From contig JAZPXL010000037.1 of assembly GCA_045543615.1 (NCBI GenBank), positions 62,001-126,000 of the forward strand: a DNA stretch of 64,000 nucleotides, read 5' to 3'. The stretch is from CAG-390 sp045543615. GTDB taxonomy: Bacteria; Bacillota; Clostridia; Oscillospirales; CAG-272. Below, piece after piece: positions 45,356-54,113 of this stretch (position 1 is the first letter of the stretch; each line of letters opens with the position of its first letter). Both the position numbers and the translations under genes were made by a program. Under the pieces are notes generated by a model, which was not told the origin of the DNA, did no database searches, and saw only the letters and a list, made by a program, of their open reading frames with translations.

Positions 45356-46437
45356 TGCTAGCATCTGAGCCAGACATGATAGCCGATGCCGAGTCTCTGT
45401 TCGATTGGAAACAGCGTGCCTCCCGCCAGCCGCAGGGGCGCACTGTTCTGGATCTGGAGGCAGACAGCCTGCACCGCCACCGCGAGAAGCTTTGCCTCAT
45501 CCAATACGGAGATGCAGACGGGGTGGAGATTATCGACCCTCTGGCAATTGAGGATATGTCTCTCTTCTCCCTCTGGATGGAAGAGGCAGAGGTGTGGATG
45601 CACGGGGCTGACTATGACATGAGCCTGCTGCAACAGACCTTCGGTCTACTGCCACACATGATTCTGGACACGCAGATTGCCGCTCGCCTGTTAGGCTTCC
45701 GCCAATTCGGGCTGGCAGCACTGGTGGAGCATTTCTACGGTGTTACGCTGAGCAAAAACAACCAGAAAGCAGACTGGGGGCGCCGCCCGATTCCCCCCGC
45801 AATGCAGGAATACGCGCAGGGTGACGTAAAATATATGCTTGGCATGGCGGACAAACTGGTAGCACAACTGCAAGAGCTGGGGCGCTATGAGTGGTTTCTG
45901 GAGAGCTGTGCCACCAACCTGAAACACGGCTACGAGCGCTTCCGCTCTGCAGCGCAGGATCCCTGGCGCATCAAAGGCAGCGGCAAATTTGAGCCGCGCG
46001 GGCTGGCCGCCCTCCGCGCTCTCTGGACATGGCGGGATAAAGAAGCGGCTCTCATGGACAAACCCTCATTCATGGTCTGCTCCAACAATGATTTGCTGCG
46101 CTGGAGCCTGGCCCTCCAGGAGTTCCGCACGGTCTCTCCGCTGCACGGTTTCCACAACCACCGTGCTGCCCGTTTCCGCAAGGCTGTAGAACATTTCCAG
46201 CTACTGGATGAGGAGGAATACCCTGCCCTGCCCAAAAAGGAAAGACACGAACAGGCACCCGATTTTGATGTCAAGCTGGCACACTGGTCTGCCATACGCA
46301 ACACGCTGGCCGAAGAACTGAATCTGGAGGGCTCCCTCATCGCCTCCCGTGCCCAGCTGGAATCCATATCCAACCACGAGGAAGAAGGTCTCCATCGGCT
46401 CATGGTCTGGCAGCGCAATCTGTTACTGCGGCAATAA
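45355..46437 (+). CDS. rnd: ribonuclease D family 3'-5' exonuclease
   Basis: RNase D trims 3' ends of tRNA precursors. The product has the DEDD exonuclease core: VLDLEADSLH (Asp33-Glu35), the WMHGADYDMSLL motif with the next Asp, and EYAQGDVKYML with Tyr and Asp of the last motif. One HRDC domain follows (FEPRGLAALRALWTWRDKEA). The open frame runs 25 codons further upstream, through the boundary region, but homology-like sequence begins only at this ATG or at the ATG seven codons later. The N-terminus may be affected by the contig junction. Confidence 0.88.
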   Translation: MLASEPDMIADAESLFDWKQRASRQPQGRTVLDLEADSLHRHREKLCLIQYGDADGVEIIDPLAIEDMSLFSLWMEEAEVWMHGADYDMSLLQQTFGLLPHMILDTQIAARLLGFRQFGLAALVEHFYGVTLSKNNQKADWGRRPIPPAMQEYAQGDVKYMLGMADKLVAQLQELGRYEWFLESCATNLKHGYERFRSAAQDPWRIKGSGKFEPRGLAALRALWTWRDKEAALMDKPSFMVCSNNDLLRWSLALQEFRTVSPLHGFHNHRAARFRKAVEHFQLLDEEEYPALPKKERHEQAPDFDVKLAHWSAIRNTLAEELNLEGSLIASRAQLESISNHEEEGLHRLMVWQRNLLLRQ

Positions 46438-46608
46438 ATCAGCGTTGAATAAACCATAAGCACCTGCTGAGGCAGTCGCCGGTCTCCGCCGCGAAATCGA
46501 CAAGTCTCTGAGCAAGCGCAGGAAGCCCGCAAACAACTCAGAGTTTTCCTTGACATCTCAGCCATGGTAAAATTCTTGACCGGGACGCAAGAAAAACGCT
46601 TTTCCTGC

Positions 46609-46636
46609 TTGCAATTTCGCACTGATAGTGTATACT
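46609..46636 (+). promoter_or_regulatory. candidate promoter of acnA
   Basis: TTGCAA and TATACT are spaced by 16 bases, 51 bases before the acnA start. The remaining part of the 249-base rnd-acnA gap shows nothing clear. Confidence 0.5.
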
Positions 46637-46686
46637 CCGCGCGTATTTTAATCCGGTTTCATCACACAACAACGCTACGGCACACT

Positions 46687-49404
46687 ATGGACACAAAACG
46701 CACATTTACCACCGGGCACGGAACTGAGGGGCACTATTACTCTCTGCCGGCACTGGCAGAGGCGGGGTATCCCGGCATCAGCCGCATGCCGGTTTCTCTC
46801 CGCATTGTACTGGAAAGCCTGCTGCGCAACTGTGACGGGCTCAAGGTCACAGAAAAAGATGTCACTAATCTGGCAGGCTGGAATGCCCAAAACCCCGGCA
46901 ATTATGAGATACCCTTCACCGTGGCTCGCATCATCCTGCAGGATTTGACGGGCGTTCCCCTGCTGGTGGATTTGGCAGCCATGCGTTCCGCCGTTCAGGA
47001 TTTGGGTGCCGACCCCAACAAAATGGAACCGCTGGTGCCCGTGGATTTGGTGGTTGACCACTCCGTGCAGGTGGACTGGTCCGGGTTCCCGGAAGCCTAC
47101 CAGAAGAATCTCACGCGCGAGTTTGAGCGCAACACAGAGCGCTACGAGTTCCTGAAATGGGGCCAGCAAGCCTTCAAGACCTTCTCCGTGGTTCCGCCCA
47201 GCACCGGTATCGTCCACCAGGTGAATCTGGAATATCTGGCACGAGGCGTCATGGAGAAAGACGGCGTGTACTACCCGGACACTCTGGTGGGCACAGACTC
47301 CCACACCACCATGATTAACGGTCTGGGCATCGTGGCCTGGGGCGTAGGCGGCATTGAGGCAGAGGCCGGCATGCTCGGCCAGCCGGTCACCTTCCTGGTG
47401 CCGGAGGTCGTGGGTGTCCACCTGAGCGGCAAACTGCGAGAGGGTGTCACCGCTACCGATTTGGCCCTGCACGTCACCCAGATGCTGCGCAAGCAGGGCG
47501 TGGTGGGCAAGTTCGTGGAATTCTTCGGTGAAGGTGCAGCCAGCCTTTCCCTGCCCGACCGCTCCACCGTGGCCAACATGGCTCCGGAATACGGTGCTAC
47601 CATGGGCTTCTTCCCCTTCGATGAAACCTCTGCCGCCTACCTGCGCACCACCGGCCGCAGCGAGGAGCACGCCGCCACCTGCGAGTCCTACCTGCGTGCT
47701 CAGGGGCTCTTCGGCATGCCGAAGAAAGGCGATATTGACTACACCATCGAGCTGGAGCTCGACCTCTCCACCATCGAGCCTGCCGTGGCAGGCCCCAAGC
47801 GTCCGCAGGATCGCATCCCGCTGGCCACGCTCAAGGAGAGCTTTGCCGCCATCTGCCGCGACACCTACGGAGCGGAGCAGAACACCACACCCGTTCCCGT
47901 CACCATGGCGGGAGATGCCGGCAACCCCGATGCCGACACCACGCATGATGTGGAGCTGAAGGACGGCTCCATCCTGGTGGCGGCTATCACCAGTTGCACC
48001 AACACCAGCAACGACGGGCTCATGCTCGCCGCCGGGCTGCTGGCTAAGAAGGCCGCCGCGCTCGGACTGAAAGTCCCGGCCTACGTCAAGACCAGCATCG
48101 CCCCGGGCTCCCGCATTGCCGCCCGCTACTTCTCCAACAACGGGCTCACGGAAGCGCTGGACAGCATCGGCTTCTCCATCGTGGGTTACGGCTGCACCAC
48201 CTGCATCGGCAATTCCGGCCCCATCAACACCGCCATTGAGGAAGCAGTTGTGAAACACAACCTCGTCTCCTGCTCCGTCCTCTCCGGCAACCGCAACTTC
48301 GAGGCCCGCATTCACTCCCACGTCAAGGCGAACTTCCTCATGTCGCCCCCGCTGGTCATCGCCTTTGCCCTCGCCGGACGCGTGGACATCGATATGGACA
48401 GCGAGCCGCTGGGCACGGCTACGGACGGCACCCCGGTCTACCTGCGCGACATCTGGCCCACGGGCGAGGAAATTGCCGCCGCTCAGGCCCGCGCCGCCAC
48501 CCCGGAGGACTATGCCGCCTGCTACGCCGGCCACGTGCCGGAATGGGACGGCGTGAAAGCCCCCACCGGTGCCACCTTCAGCTGGAACCCGGAATCCACC
48601 TACATCCACCGCCCGCCCTTCTTCGACGGTTTCACCGGCACCCGGGGCGATATCACCGACATCACCGATGCCCGGCCTCTGGGTATCTTTGGTGACTGCG
48701 TGACCACGGATCACATCTCCCCCGCCGGAGCCATCAAACCCACCGGTCCGGCCGGCATCTTCCTGGCCGCCAACGGTGTGCAACGCCGTGATTTCAATAC
48801 CTTCGGCTCCCGCCGCGGCAACGACCTCGTGATGGCGCGCGGCACCTTTGCCAACGTGCGCATCAAGAACCTGCTCACGGAAGGAGTGGAAGGCGGTTAC
48901 ACGCTCTACTTCGGCAATGCTGAGGTCAGCGCTCCGGATACGGACATCTGCGCCCCCTGCGGCAAGCCCACCTTCATCTACGATGCGGGTATGGCCTACC
49001 GCGCCGCCGGAATTCCCACCATCATCATCGGCGGAGAAGACTACGGCATGGGCTCCAGCCGCGACTGGGCAGCCAAGGGCACGAACCTGCTGGGCGTGCG
49101 TGCCGTCGTCACCAAGAGCTTTGAACGCATCCACCGCAGCAACCTCATCGGCATGGGCGTGCTGCCCCTCAACTTTGCCAATCCCGCAGACTACGACCGC
49201 GTGAAGGGGCTCAAGGATGTGACCTTCTCCATCACCGGGCTGAGCAACGACATGGCTCCGCGCAGTGCTGCCACCCTCGTGGTGAAGCCCGCCGGGGAAG
49301 AGGCCTTCGAGCTGCCGCTCATCGTGCGCATCGATACGCCCATCGAGAAGGAATACTTCCGCGCCGGGGGCATCCTGCAGTATGTGCTGACCAACTATTG
49401 CTGA
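46687..49404 (+). CDS. acnA: aconitate hydratase AcnA
   Basis: A [4Fe-4S] TCA-cycle enzyme that isomerizes citrate and isocitrate. The 905-residue product has the AcnA/IRP architecture and the three cluster cysteines: Cys437 in TSCTNTSND, and Cys503 and Cys506 in GYGCTTCIGNSGP. The swivel domain has EDYGMGSSRDWAAKG near residue 785. The ATG was chosen because the preceding 41 codons of open frame look like leader sequence containing the candidate promoter. The flavin reductase-like gene starts 9 bases after its stop. Confidence 0.97.
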   Translation: MDTKRTFTTGHGTEGHYYSLPALAEAGYPGISRMPVSLRIVLESLLRNCDGLKVTEKDVTNLAGWNAQNPGNYEIPFTVARIILQDLTGVPLLVDLAAMRSAVQDLGADPNKMEPLVPVDLVVDHSVQVDWSGFPEAYQKNLTREFERNTERYEFLKWGQQAFKTFSVVPPSTGIVHQVNLEYLARGVMEKDGVYYPDTLVGTDSHTTMINGLGIVAWGVGGIEAEAGMLGQPVTFLVPEVVGVHLSGKLREGVTATDLALHVTQMLRKQGVVGKFVEFFGEGAASLSLPDRSTVANMAPEYGATMGFFPFDETSAAYLRTTGRSEEHAATCESYLRAQGLFGMPKKGDIDYTIELELDLSTIEPAVAGPKRPQDRIPLATLKESFAAICRDTYGAEQNTTPVPVTMAGDAGNPDADTTHDVELKDGSILVAAITSCTNTSNDGLMLAAGLLAKKAAALGLKVPAYVKTSIAPGSRIAARYFSNNGLTEALDSIGFSIVGYGCTTCIGNSGPINTAIEEAVVKHNLVSCSVLSGNRNFEARIHSHVKANFLMSPPLVIAFALAGRVDIDMDSEPLGTATDGTPVYLRDIWPTGEEIAAAQARAATPEDYAACYAGHVPEWDGVKAPTGATFSWNPESTYIHRPPFFDGFTGTRGDITDITDARPLGIFGDCVTTDHISPAGAIKPTGPAGIFLAANGVQRRDFNTFGSRRGNDLVMARGTFANVRIKNLLTEGVEGGYTLYFGNAEVSAPDTDICAPCGKPTFIYDAGMAYRAAGIPTIIIGGEDYGMGSSRDWAAKGTNLLGVRAVVTKSFERIHRSNLIGMGVLPLNFANPADYDRVKGLKDVTFSITGLSNDMAPRSAATLVVKPAGEEAFELPLIVRIDTPIEKEYFRAGGILQYVLTNYC

Positions 49405-49413
49405 CATCGCGCC

Positions 49414-49923
49414 ATGAAAAGCATCGACATCAACACGCTGGACATCTCTGCCCCGAAACTCATCGGAAAGCAGTGGATGCTCATCACCGCCGGCACGCCG
49501 GACAAGTTCAACACCATGACAGCCAGCTGGGGCGGCATCGGCTTCCTCTGGAACCGCCCGGTGGCCTACGTATTCGTGCGCACCAACCGCCACACAGCAG
49601 GATTCATGAACGAGCAGAAGAAATTCACCCTCTCCTTCATGCCGGAGAGCTACCGCCAGGATTTAATCTACTGCGGTCGCAACTCCGGGCGGGACGTGGA
49701 CAAGATGGCTAACACCTCGCTCAAGCCCATGACCACCGCCGCTGGCAACGTGGCCTTTGAGGATGCAGAACTAGTGCTGGAATGCCGCACCATGTTCCAA
49801 ACCACGCTGAAAGAAGCAGACTTTCTCGATTTCTCCGAAGTCGCGCCCCAGTGGTACGATGAGAACAACCCCATGCACGTCCTCTACATCGCAGAGATTG
49901 CCGATACACTCGTGCAGGATTAA
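49414..49923 (+). CDS. flavin reductase family protein (FMN-binding split barrel)
   Basis: The 169-residue product is a split-barrel flavoprotein: PKLIGKQWMLITAGTPDKFNTMTASWGGIG at the N-terminus is the FMN-contacting part, followed by RNRHT-like FVRTNRHTAGFM. The substrate is unknown; members reduce free flavin or act in small redox reactions. It directly follows acnA and ends at a terminator, so the two may share a transcript. Confidence 0.85.
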   Translation: MKSIDINTLDISAPKLIGKQWMLITAGTPDKFNTMTASWGGIGFLWNRPVAYVFVRTNRHTAGFMNEQKKFTLSFMPESYRQDLIYCGRNSGRDVDKMANTSLKPMTTAAGNVAFEDAELVLECRTMFQTTLKEADFLDFSEVAPQWYDENNPMHVLYIAEIADTLVQD

Positions 49924-49953
49924 GCACCGGCTGTAGTCTCCCCTCCCCCCCTC

Positions 49954-49980
49954 GCCCCGGTTCATCCACCGGGGCTTTTT
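49954..49980 (+). terminator. terminator of acnA-flavin reductase unit
   Basis: GCCCCGGT pairs with ACCGGGGC around a 6-base loop and is followed by five T. Confidence 0.88.
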
Positions 49981-50069
49981 CGTATTCAGGGTTCACAGGG
50001 CCCGCCCATTGATAAGTAAAGCCCACGCCACATATACCCGGAATACCGCCGAGCAGGCACCCCTCCCGC

Positions 50070-50109
50070 AAAAAAAAATCCCCGGCAGGAATTGATAACT
50101 GCCGGGGAT
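50070..50109 (-). terminator. terminator of the Aas-like gene
   Basis: An 11-bp stem (ATCCCCGGCAG / CTGCCGGGGAT on the plus strand) is flanked on its left by nine A, which is a T-run on the minus strand where the acyl-ACP synthetase gene ends. Confidence 0.88.
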
Positions 50110-50135
50110 TATAAAAGATAAGACCCTTATGAGGT

Positions 50136-52334
50136 TCAGGCTTCGTTTTGGAGAGCTTCCTCCGCCAACATGCGGCAGGAACGCAAATCCAGCTTACCTG
50201 TGGGCAAGGTGGGAATGGATTCCACGGGAACCACATACTTGGGAGCCCAGAGATTCGGGATATTGTGAGAAGCCAATGCCGTGCGGATTTCAGCCAGAAT
50301 GGTCTTTTCCTCGGATGAACGCTGGTGCTGAGGCAGCGCAGAAAGCAGGACCAGAGCTTCGCCCTTCTGTTCATCCGCAATGCCGGTCACGGCAATCTGC
50401 ACACCGCCTTCCGCCGTGGGATCCACTTGCAGAGCCTCGCAGATAGCCTGCTCAACCCCCTCATGAGGCACCATCTCACCCCCCACCTTGGAGAAGCGGG
50501 AAAGACGGCCACCCAGCGTGATAAAACCGTTCAGGTCTACGGAGCCGATATCGCCGGTCTTGAACCAACCATCGCGGAAAAGCTCAGGGTTCATATCCTC
50601 CTTACCCACATAGCCATTGAAAATGTTGGCACCCTTGAGCCAAATCATACCTCGCTCAGAAAGCGGAATTTCGCGGGTATCATCATCCAAATCCGTCACC
50701 CGCACGGCAATACCGGGCAAAGGCGCACCGATACTGCGTTTCACGGTACCGGGCACATAGAACGCAGAGCCGGGAACCGCCGGCGCATCCGCTATATTCA
50801 CAGAGCACACGGGAGCCGCCTCAGTAAGGCCGTACCCCTCCAGCAGTTCCACTCCACAGCGTTCCTTGAACTCACGCTCTAAATCCGGCTGCAGCTTCTC
50901 TGCACCCACAATAAAGTTGCGAACGCTGCGGAATGTAGCATCCTTGGCGCGGCGCAGCATGGCGCGGGCAAAAGTGGGCGTGGAGCAAACGAGCGTGATA
51001 CCGTATTTCTCTATCAGCTCGCACAGGCTGCGGGCATCCGTCGGGTTGGGATAGGATACCACAGGATAGCCGGTCAGCAGCGGCAGGAACATGGTCACCG
51101 TCACTCCAAAGCTGTGGAAGATGGGCAGACTGCCCAGGAAAACCTCATTCTGTAAATCCAGGCGGCTGGCACACTGAGCCACGTTGGCCAGCACCATGCG
51201 GTGCGTGAGCACCACGCCTTTGGGTTCGCCGGAGGAACCGCTGGTAAAGAGCATCACGCACTCATCGTTGTTACGCCGGGCATCCGTATCAAAACGCTTG
51301 CAGAGGAAGTTAGCGGGAGCCAGCTTAGCCATCAGGACATTGGCAATCAGCTTCTTCTTATCCAGCCCTCCCAGCAAATCTTCCACATAGATACACTGCT
51401 CATCCGGCGGCCAGGGGAACGCATCCAGCTTCTGGCGGAACTTACGGGCTGTGATAAAGGTCTTGAGCTCTGCCTGGCGCACGGTGCTTTCAAAAGCAGC
51501 CTTGGAGGATGCATAGTTGATAAGTACAGGCGTAACACCGGCCAACAGGCAGGACAGCGTGCCGATGACCCCGCCCGCCCCGGGAGGAAGAATGACGCCT
51601 ATGCGAGCCTCCTGACGCTTCTTCAGCATGGGCGCAACAGTCATCGCCACACCCAATGCCTTGAAGAACGGAAGCTCAGAGCCGGTCATGCCGTCTATCA
51701 CCTTCACTTTCGAGTTAGCGCGCAAGCTCTTCACCACAGCAGTGGTCACAGAGCCGCACAGCTGCGGACAAGCGGCAAACATCTCCGCCCCTTTATTCAT
51801 CCACGCAGAAAGTACCCGTTCCCCGGTCCGCGGGCCGGGATGCAGCTGCGGCATGATACACATCTCCTCCCGGCAGGGCTGTGCGTTATCATCCCGGAAC
51901 AAGCCATTCAGGCTATCCGTGTAATACCCCAGAAAAACAGGAATGGGGGAAATATGAAGACTGCCCAAAGCAGAGAGGAAAGGAGAGGGCACATCTGCCA
52001 GCGTACCGCGAACCTTGGCAATCTGCCCCGGCAGGAACACCACGCTCTTGCCCGTGGCCATGCGGTCTAATATCTGCTCACGCACCCGGCGGGAAGTTGT
52101 CTTGCGGAAATCAAAATACTCAATATCCACTTTCTTCTTCTGCAAGTACTCCATCACCTCTGGAGCCGGGGGAAAGGTTGGGTCAACCAAATAACACACC
52201 TGATCATTAAGTAGATGGTGCAGTGCCTTTCCGGCTGCAACACTCAAGCGGTTGACCATGTACAGCGCCGGGCTTTTCACATTTTCCTGTCCGCTGACAT
52301 TCAGCGGGTTATTCAACACGGGAAGAATTGCCAT
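50136..52334 (-). CDS. Aas-like acyl-ACP/CoA synthetase with degenerate acyltransferase domain
   Basis: Aas proteins join a PlsC acyltransferase to an acyl-ACP synthetase to recycle lysophospholipids. The 732-residue product has an adenylate-forming domain from about residue 240: LFTSGSSGEPKGVVLTH (ATP loop), EGYGLTEAAPV, and GWFKTGDIGSVD, with the C-terminal lysine in PTGKLDLR. Residues 30-180 resemble PlsC (CYLVDPTFPP, VVFLPGQIAKVRGTLADV) but the catalytic HxxxxD motif and the FPEGT box are not recognisable. It may therefore only activate fatty acids. It is transcribed after the outer-membrane gene, separated by a terminator. Confidence 0.85.
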   Translation of the reverse strand: MAILPVLNNPLNVSGQENVKSPALYMVNRLSVAAGKALHHLLNDQVCYLVDPTFPPAPEVMEYLQKKKVDIEYFDFRKTTSRRVREQILDRMATGKSVVFLPGQIAKVRGTLADVPSPFLSALGSLHISPIPVFLGYYTDSLNGLFRDDNAQPCREEMCIMPQLHPGPRTGERVLSAWMNKGAEMFAACPQLCGSVTTAVVKSLRANSKVKVIDGMTGSELPFFKALGVAMTVAPMLKKRQEARIGVILPPGAGGVIGTLSCLLAGVTPVLINYASSKAAFESTVRQAELKTFITARKFRQKLDAFPWPPDEQCIYVEDLLGGLDKKKLIANVLMAKLAPANFLCKRFDTDARRNNDECVMLFTSGSSGEPKGVVLTHRMVLANVAQCASRLDLQNEVFLGSLPIFHSFGVTVTMFLPLLTGYPVVSYPNPTDARSLCELIEKYGITLVCSTPTFARAMLRRAKDATFRSVRNFIVGAEKLQPDLEREFKERCGVELLEGYGLTEAAPVCSVNIADAPAVPGSAFYVPGTVKRSIGAPLPGIAVRVTDLDDDTREIPLSERGMIWLKGANIFNGYVGKEDMNPELFRDGWFKTGDIGSVDLNGFITLGGRLSRFSKVGGEMVPHEGVEQAICEALQVDPTAEGGVQIAVTGIADEQKGEALVLLSALPQHQRSSEEKTILAEIRTALASHNIPNLWAPKYVVPVESIPTLPTGKLDLRSCRMLAEEALQNEA

Positions 52335-52373
52335 ATAAAATGAGTTGAAGTTGTTCTGTGCTCAGGGTTACAG

Positions 52374-52413
52374 AAAAGGCCACCCGCTCACCAATCAGCG
52401 GGTGGCCTCTTTT
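52374..52413. terminator. terminator between outer-membrane gene and Aas-like gene
   Basis: A perfect 12-bp stem AGGCCACCCGCT / AGCGGGTGGCCT with an 8-base loop has A4 on the left and T4 on the right, so it can act on the minus-strand outer-membrane gene. Confidence 0.85.
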
Positions 52414-52479
52414 ACCCGCAGGTATATTTTAGCATATAACCTGCCGTTTTCCAGTAAATTCTTACTGTCGATTCAAGTT

Positions 52480-53502
52480 TTAGAAGGTGTAGGTCAGAGA
52501 CACGCTGCCCACCACACCGAATTCCTGGAAGGGAACCATGGAGGAATTCTCCGTATACGCCTTGAACTCAGATGCCTGGTTAGCTTTCAGACCACCTTCC
52601 CCGAGCCAGTTGAAGCTCACACCGGGGGTAAGAATAAGGTTCTTTTTGATGAACCAGGGCGTAGAGAACTTAATCCAGAAAGCCTGAGTACCGTTGTCGC
52701 AGGCGTTGTAGCGACCGTCAAAGTAATCTGCCGTGGCACTCATGGCAAACTCCAGCACGCCGGCCACCTTTACATCCTCAGGAGTACCGACGATGGGGGC
52801 CTTAAGCCGCACATAGGGCTCAAACCACCAACCACGAATACCCTGGAAACTCAGGCTCGTGGTCACACCCATGGAAATCCACTTGGCAGGGGTCCACTCC
52901 GGCGCAACGAAAACCTCATTGATGCAGGAAGCTCCCTGATCACGGTAGTGCTTAGCCATCACACCAAGCAGACCACCGTGCACAAATTTATGACCGAACG
53001 CCACATTCCACTTCTCCTGCGTGTATTTGAAATCGCTCACGATGGCGAATTCGTTCTCGATGTTGGCCTGCTTGATTTTGCGGGCATTCTGGCTGACAAT
53101 CTGATCCTTCACTGCCTGCGGCATATTCATCACCGCGCTAAGCGGCATATTCAGCTTCTGGGCGGCTCCGGCCAGAATATGATTCGGACCTACGTTCGGG
53201 TTACCATACAGCGTGTGACCGGAGGTCGGTGCCTGATAGGCAATCGTGTTATTGAACGTCCAGCCACCCTCACGCCCGAAATCATAGCTGGTTTTCAGCG
53301 CAGAAAACAGTACGCTGTCGCCCTGCGCCACGGAGTGTGACACCACGTAACCGCGACCGGTGTAGTTCGTGGCATAGCCACCGGTCAGTGAACCGGAAAG
53401 GCGCTTGAAGTCCGGAGCCTGCTCAAGAGTAACAGCGGGAGTTCCGGCAAGGGCGGTCGTGCTCAGCAGAGCAGCGGCAATCAGTGTATAGCTAAGTTTC
53501 AT
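52480..53502 (-). CDS. outer-membrane beta-barrel protein
   Basis: The 340-residue product has a signal peptide (MKLSYTLIAAALLSTTALA), then repeated amphipathic strands with Trp, Tyr and Phe in alternate positions. It ends SVSLTYTF, the terminal-Phe signature used by the BAM assembly machinery. The specific function is unknown; it resembles barrels annotated as hypothetical in Akkermansia-like genomes. A promoter lies upstream and a strong terminator downstream, so it is a single-gene unit. Confidence 0.75.
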   Translation of the reverse strand: MKLSYTLIAAALLSTTALAGTPAVTLEQAPDFKRLSGSLTGGYATNYTGRGYVVSHSVAQGDSVLFSALKTSYDFGREGGWTFNNTIAYQAPTSGHTLYGNPNVGPNHILAGAAQKLNMPLSAVMNMPQAVKDQIVSQNARKIKQANIENEFAIVSDFKYTQEKWNVAFGHKFVHGGLLGVMAKHYRDQGASCINEVFVAPEWTPAKWISMGVTTSLSFQGIRGWWFEPYVRLKAPIVGTPEDVKVAGVLEFAMSATADYFDGRYNACDNGTQAFWIKFSTPWFIKKNLILTPGVSFNWLGEGGLKANQASEFKAYTENSSMVPFQEFGVVGSVSLTYTF

Positions 53503-53571
53503 GTGTTATACGTTTTTTTCGGTTGAAGAGATTCGAACCTTCCTTTCTTCAGTCGGTCGTTCTCCGCGCTC

Positions 53572-53600
53572 AGATTAGCCGCTCTAACTGATTTTGTCAA
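53572..53600 (-). promoter_or_regulatory. promoter of the outer-membrane protein gene
   Basis: On the minus strand TTGACA and TAATCT are spaced by 17 bases. The resulting leader would be about 65 bases long. Confidence 0.65.
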
Positions 53601-53924
53601 GAAAATATGCTAGAGTATAGTCTATTTGTCATAAATTTTGTCATTTTTTATACCTTGTTTGGGAATTTTTGGTGTTTATTTTGTCATCTTCACCTCATTT
53701 TTTGTCATTTCTGCATTTTTTCACGCCTCATCCCCCCTCTATAAGTGGGAATCTGCCGCCAGAGGTATCCGTAAAATAAGCGAAAAGGGTGAAACCTGCC
53801 TACTCCTTTGCCTGAATCTTAACCATTCATCAACTCTCCCACCTCTATCAAACCTGCCCGGCTGGCTATTTACCTGCCGAGAGAGGAGAGGGACTCCCGC
53901 ACCAATACAAAACCAACCCGGTAT

Positions 53925-54026
53925 AAAGGAAGTCACCCCGGAGCCGAAGCCCCGGGGTGCCCAACTACCCTATGAATCGGACCCTTTCGGGCCCGGGAAC
54001 CTGTTTTGACGTCCGGTCCCGTAGAC
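53925..54026 (-). ncRNA. candidate structured small RNA, family not recognised
   Basis: A transcript started by the promoter at 54,033-54,061 would fold into at least two very stable hairpins. The first has a 7-bp stem CGGGCCC / GGGUCCG closed by a GAAA tetraloop (53,978-53,995). The second has an 11-bp stem CACCCCGGGGC / GCUCCGGGGUG closed by a UUCG tetraloop (53,934-53,959), followed by UUCCUUU. A weaker stem ACGGGACC / GGUUCCCG lies before them. No coding frame of credible quality overlaps. It does not match the core motifs of SRP RNA, tmRNA or RNase P. It could also be a long 3' tail of the U32 operon. Confidence 0.5.
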
Positions 54027-54032
54027 GAGGTG

Positions 54033-54061
54033 AATATAGCGCAAACTTCTGTTTTCGTCAA
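54033..54061 (-). promoter_or_regulatory. promoter of the candidate small RNA
   Basis: On the minus strand TTGACG and TATATT are spaced by 17 bases, just downstream of the U32 gene's stop codon. No protein-coding gene starts within 400 bases after it. Confidence 0.6.
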
Positions 54062-54113
54062 GTCAAAAAAACAATTTTTTTTTGAAAAAAACAATTTCAA
54101 AACAGATATCGGC

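Noticed and set aside
46675..49593. Very long open frame on the minus strand opposite acnA (over 900 codons)
   Set aside because: It is the antisense shadow of a GC-rich gene with strong codon bias. Its translation is rich in His, Gly, Asp and Val without any domain, while acnA is unmistakable.
53638..54009. Plus-strand open frame of 123 codons in the outer-membrane/U32 gap
   Set aside because: Its end runs through the strong RNA hairpins, composition changes along its length, and there is no ribosome site or recognisable domain.
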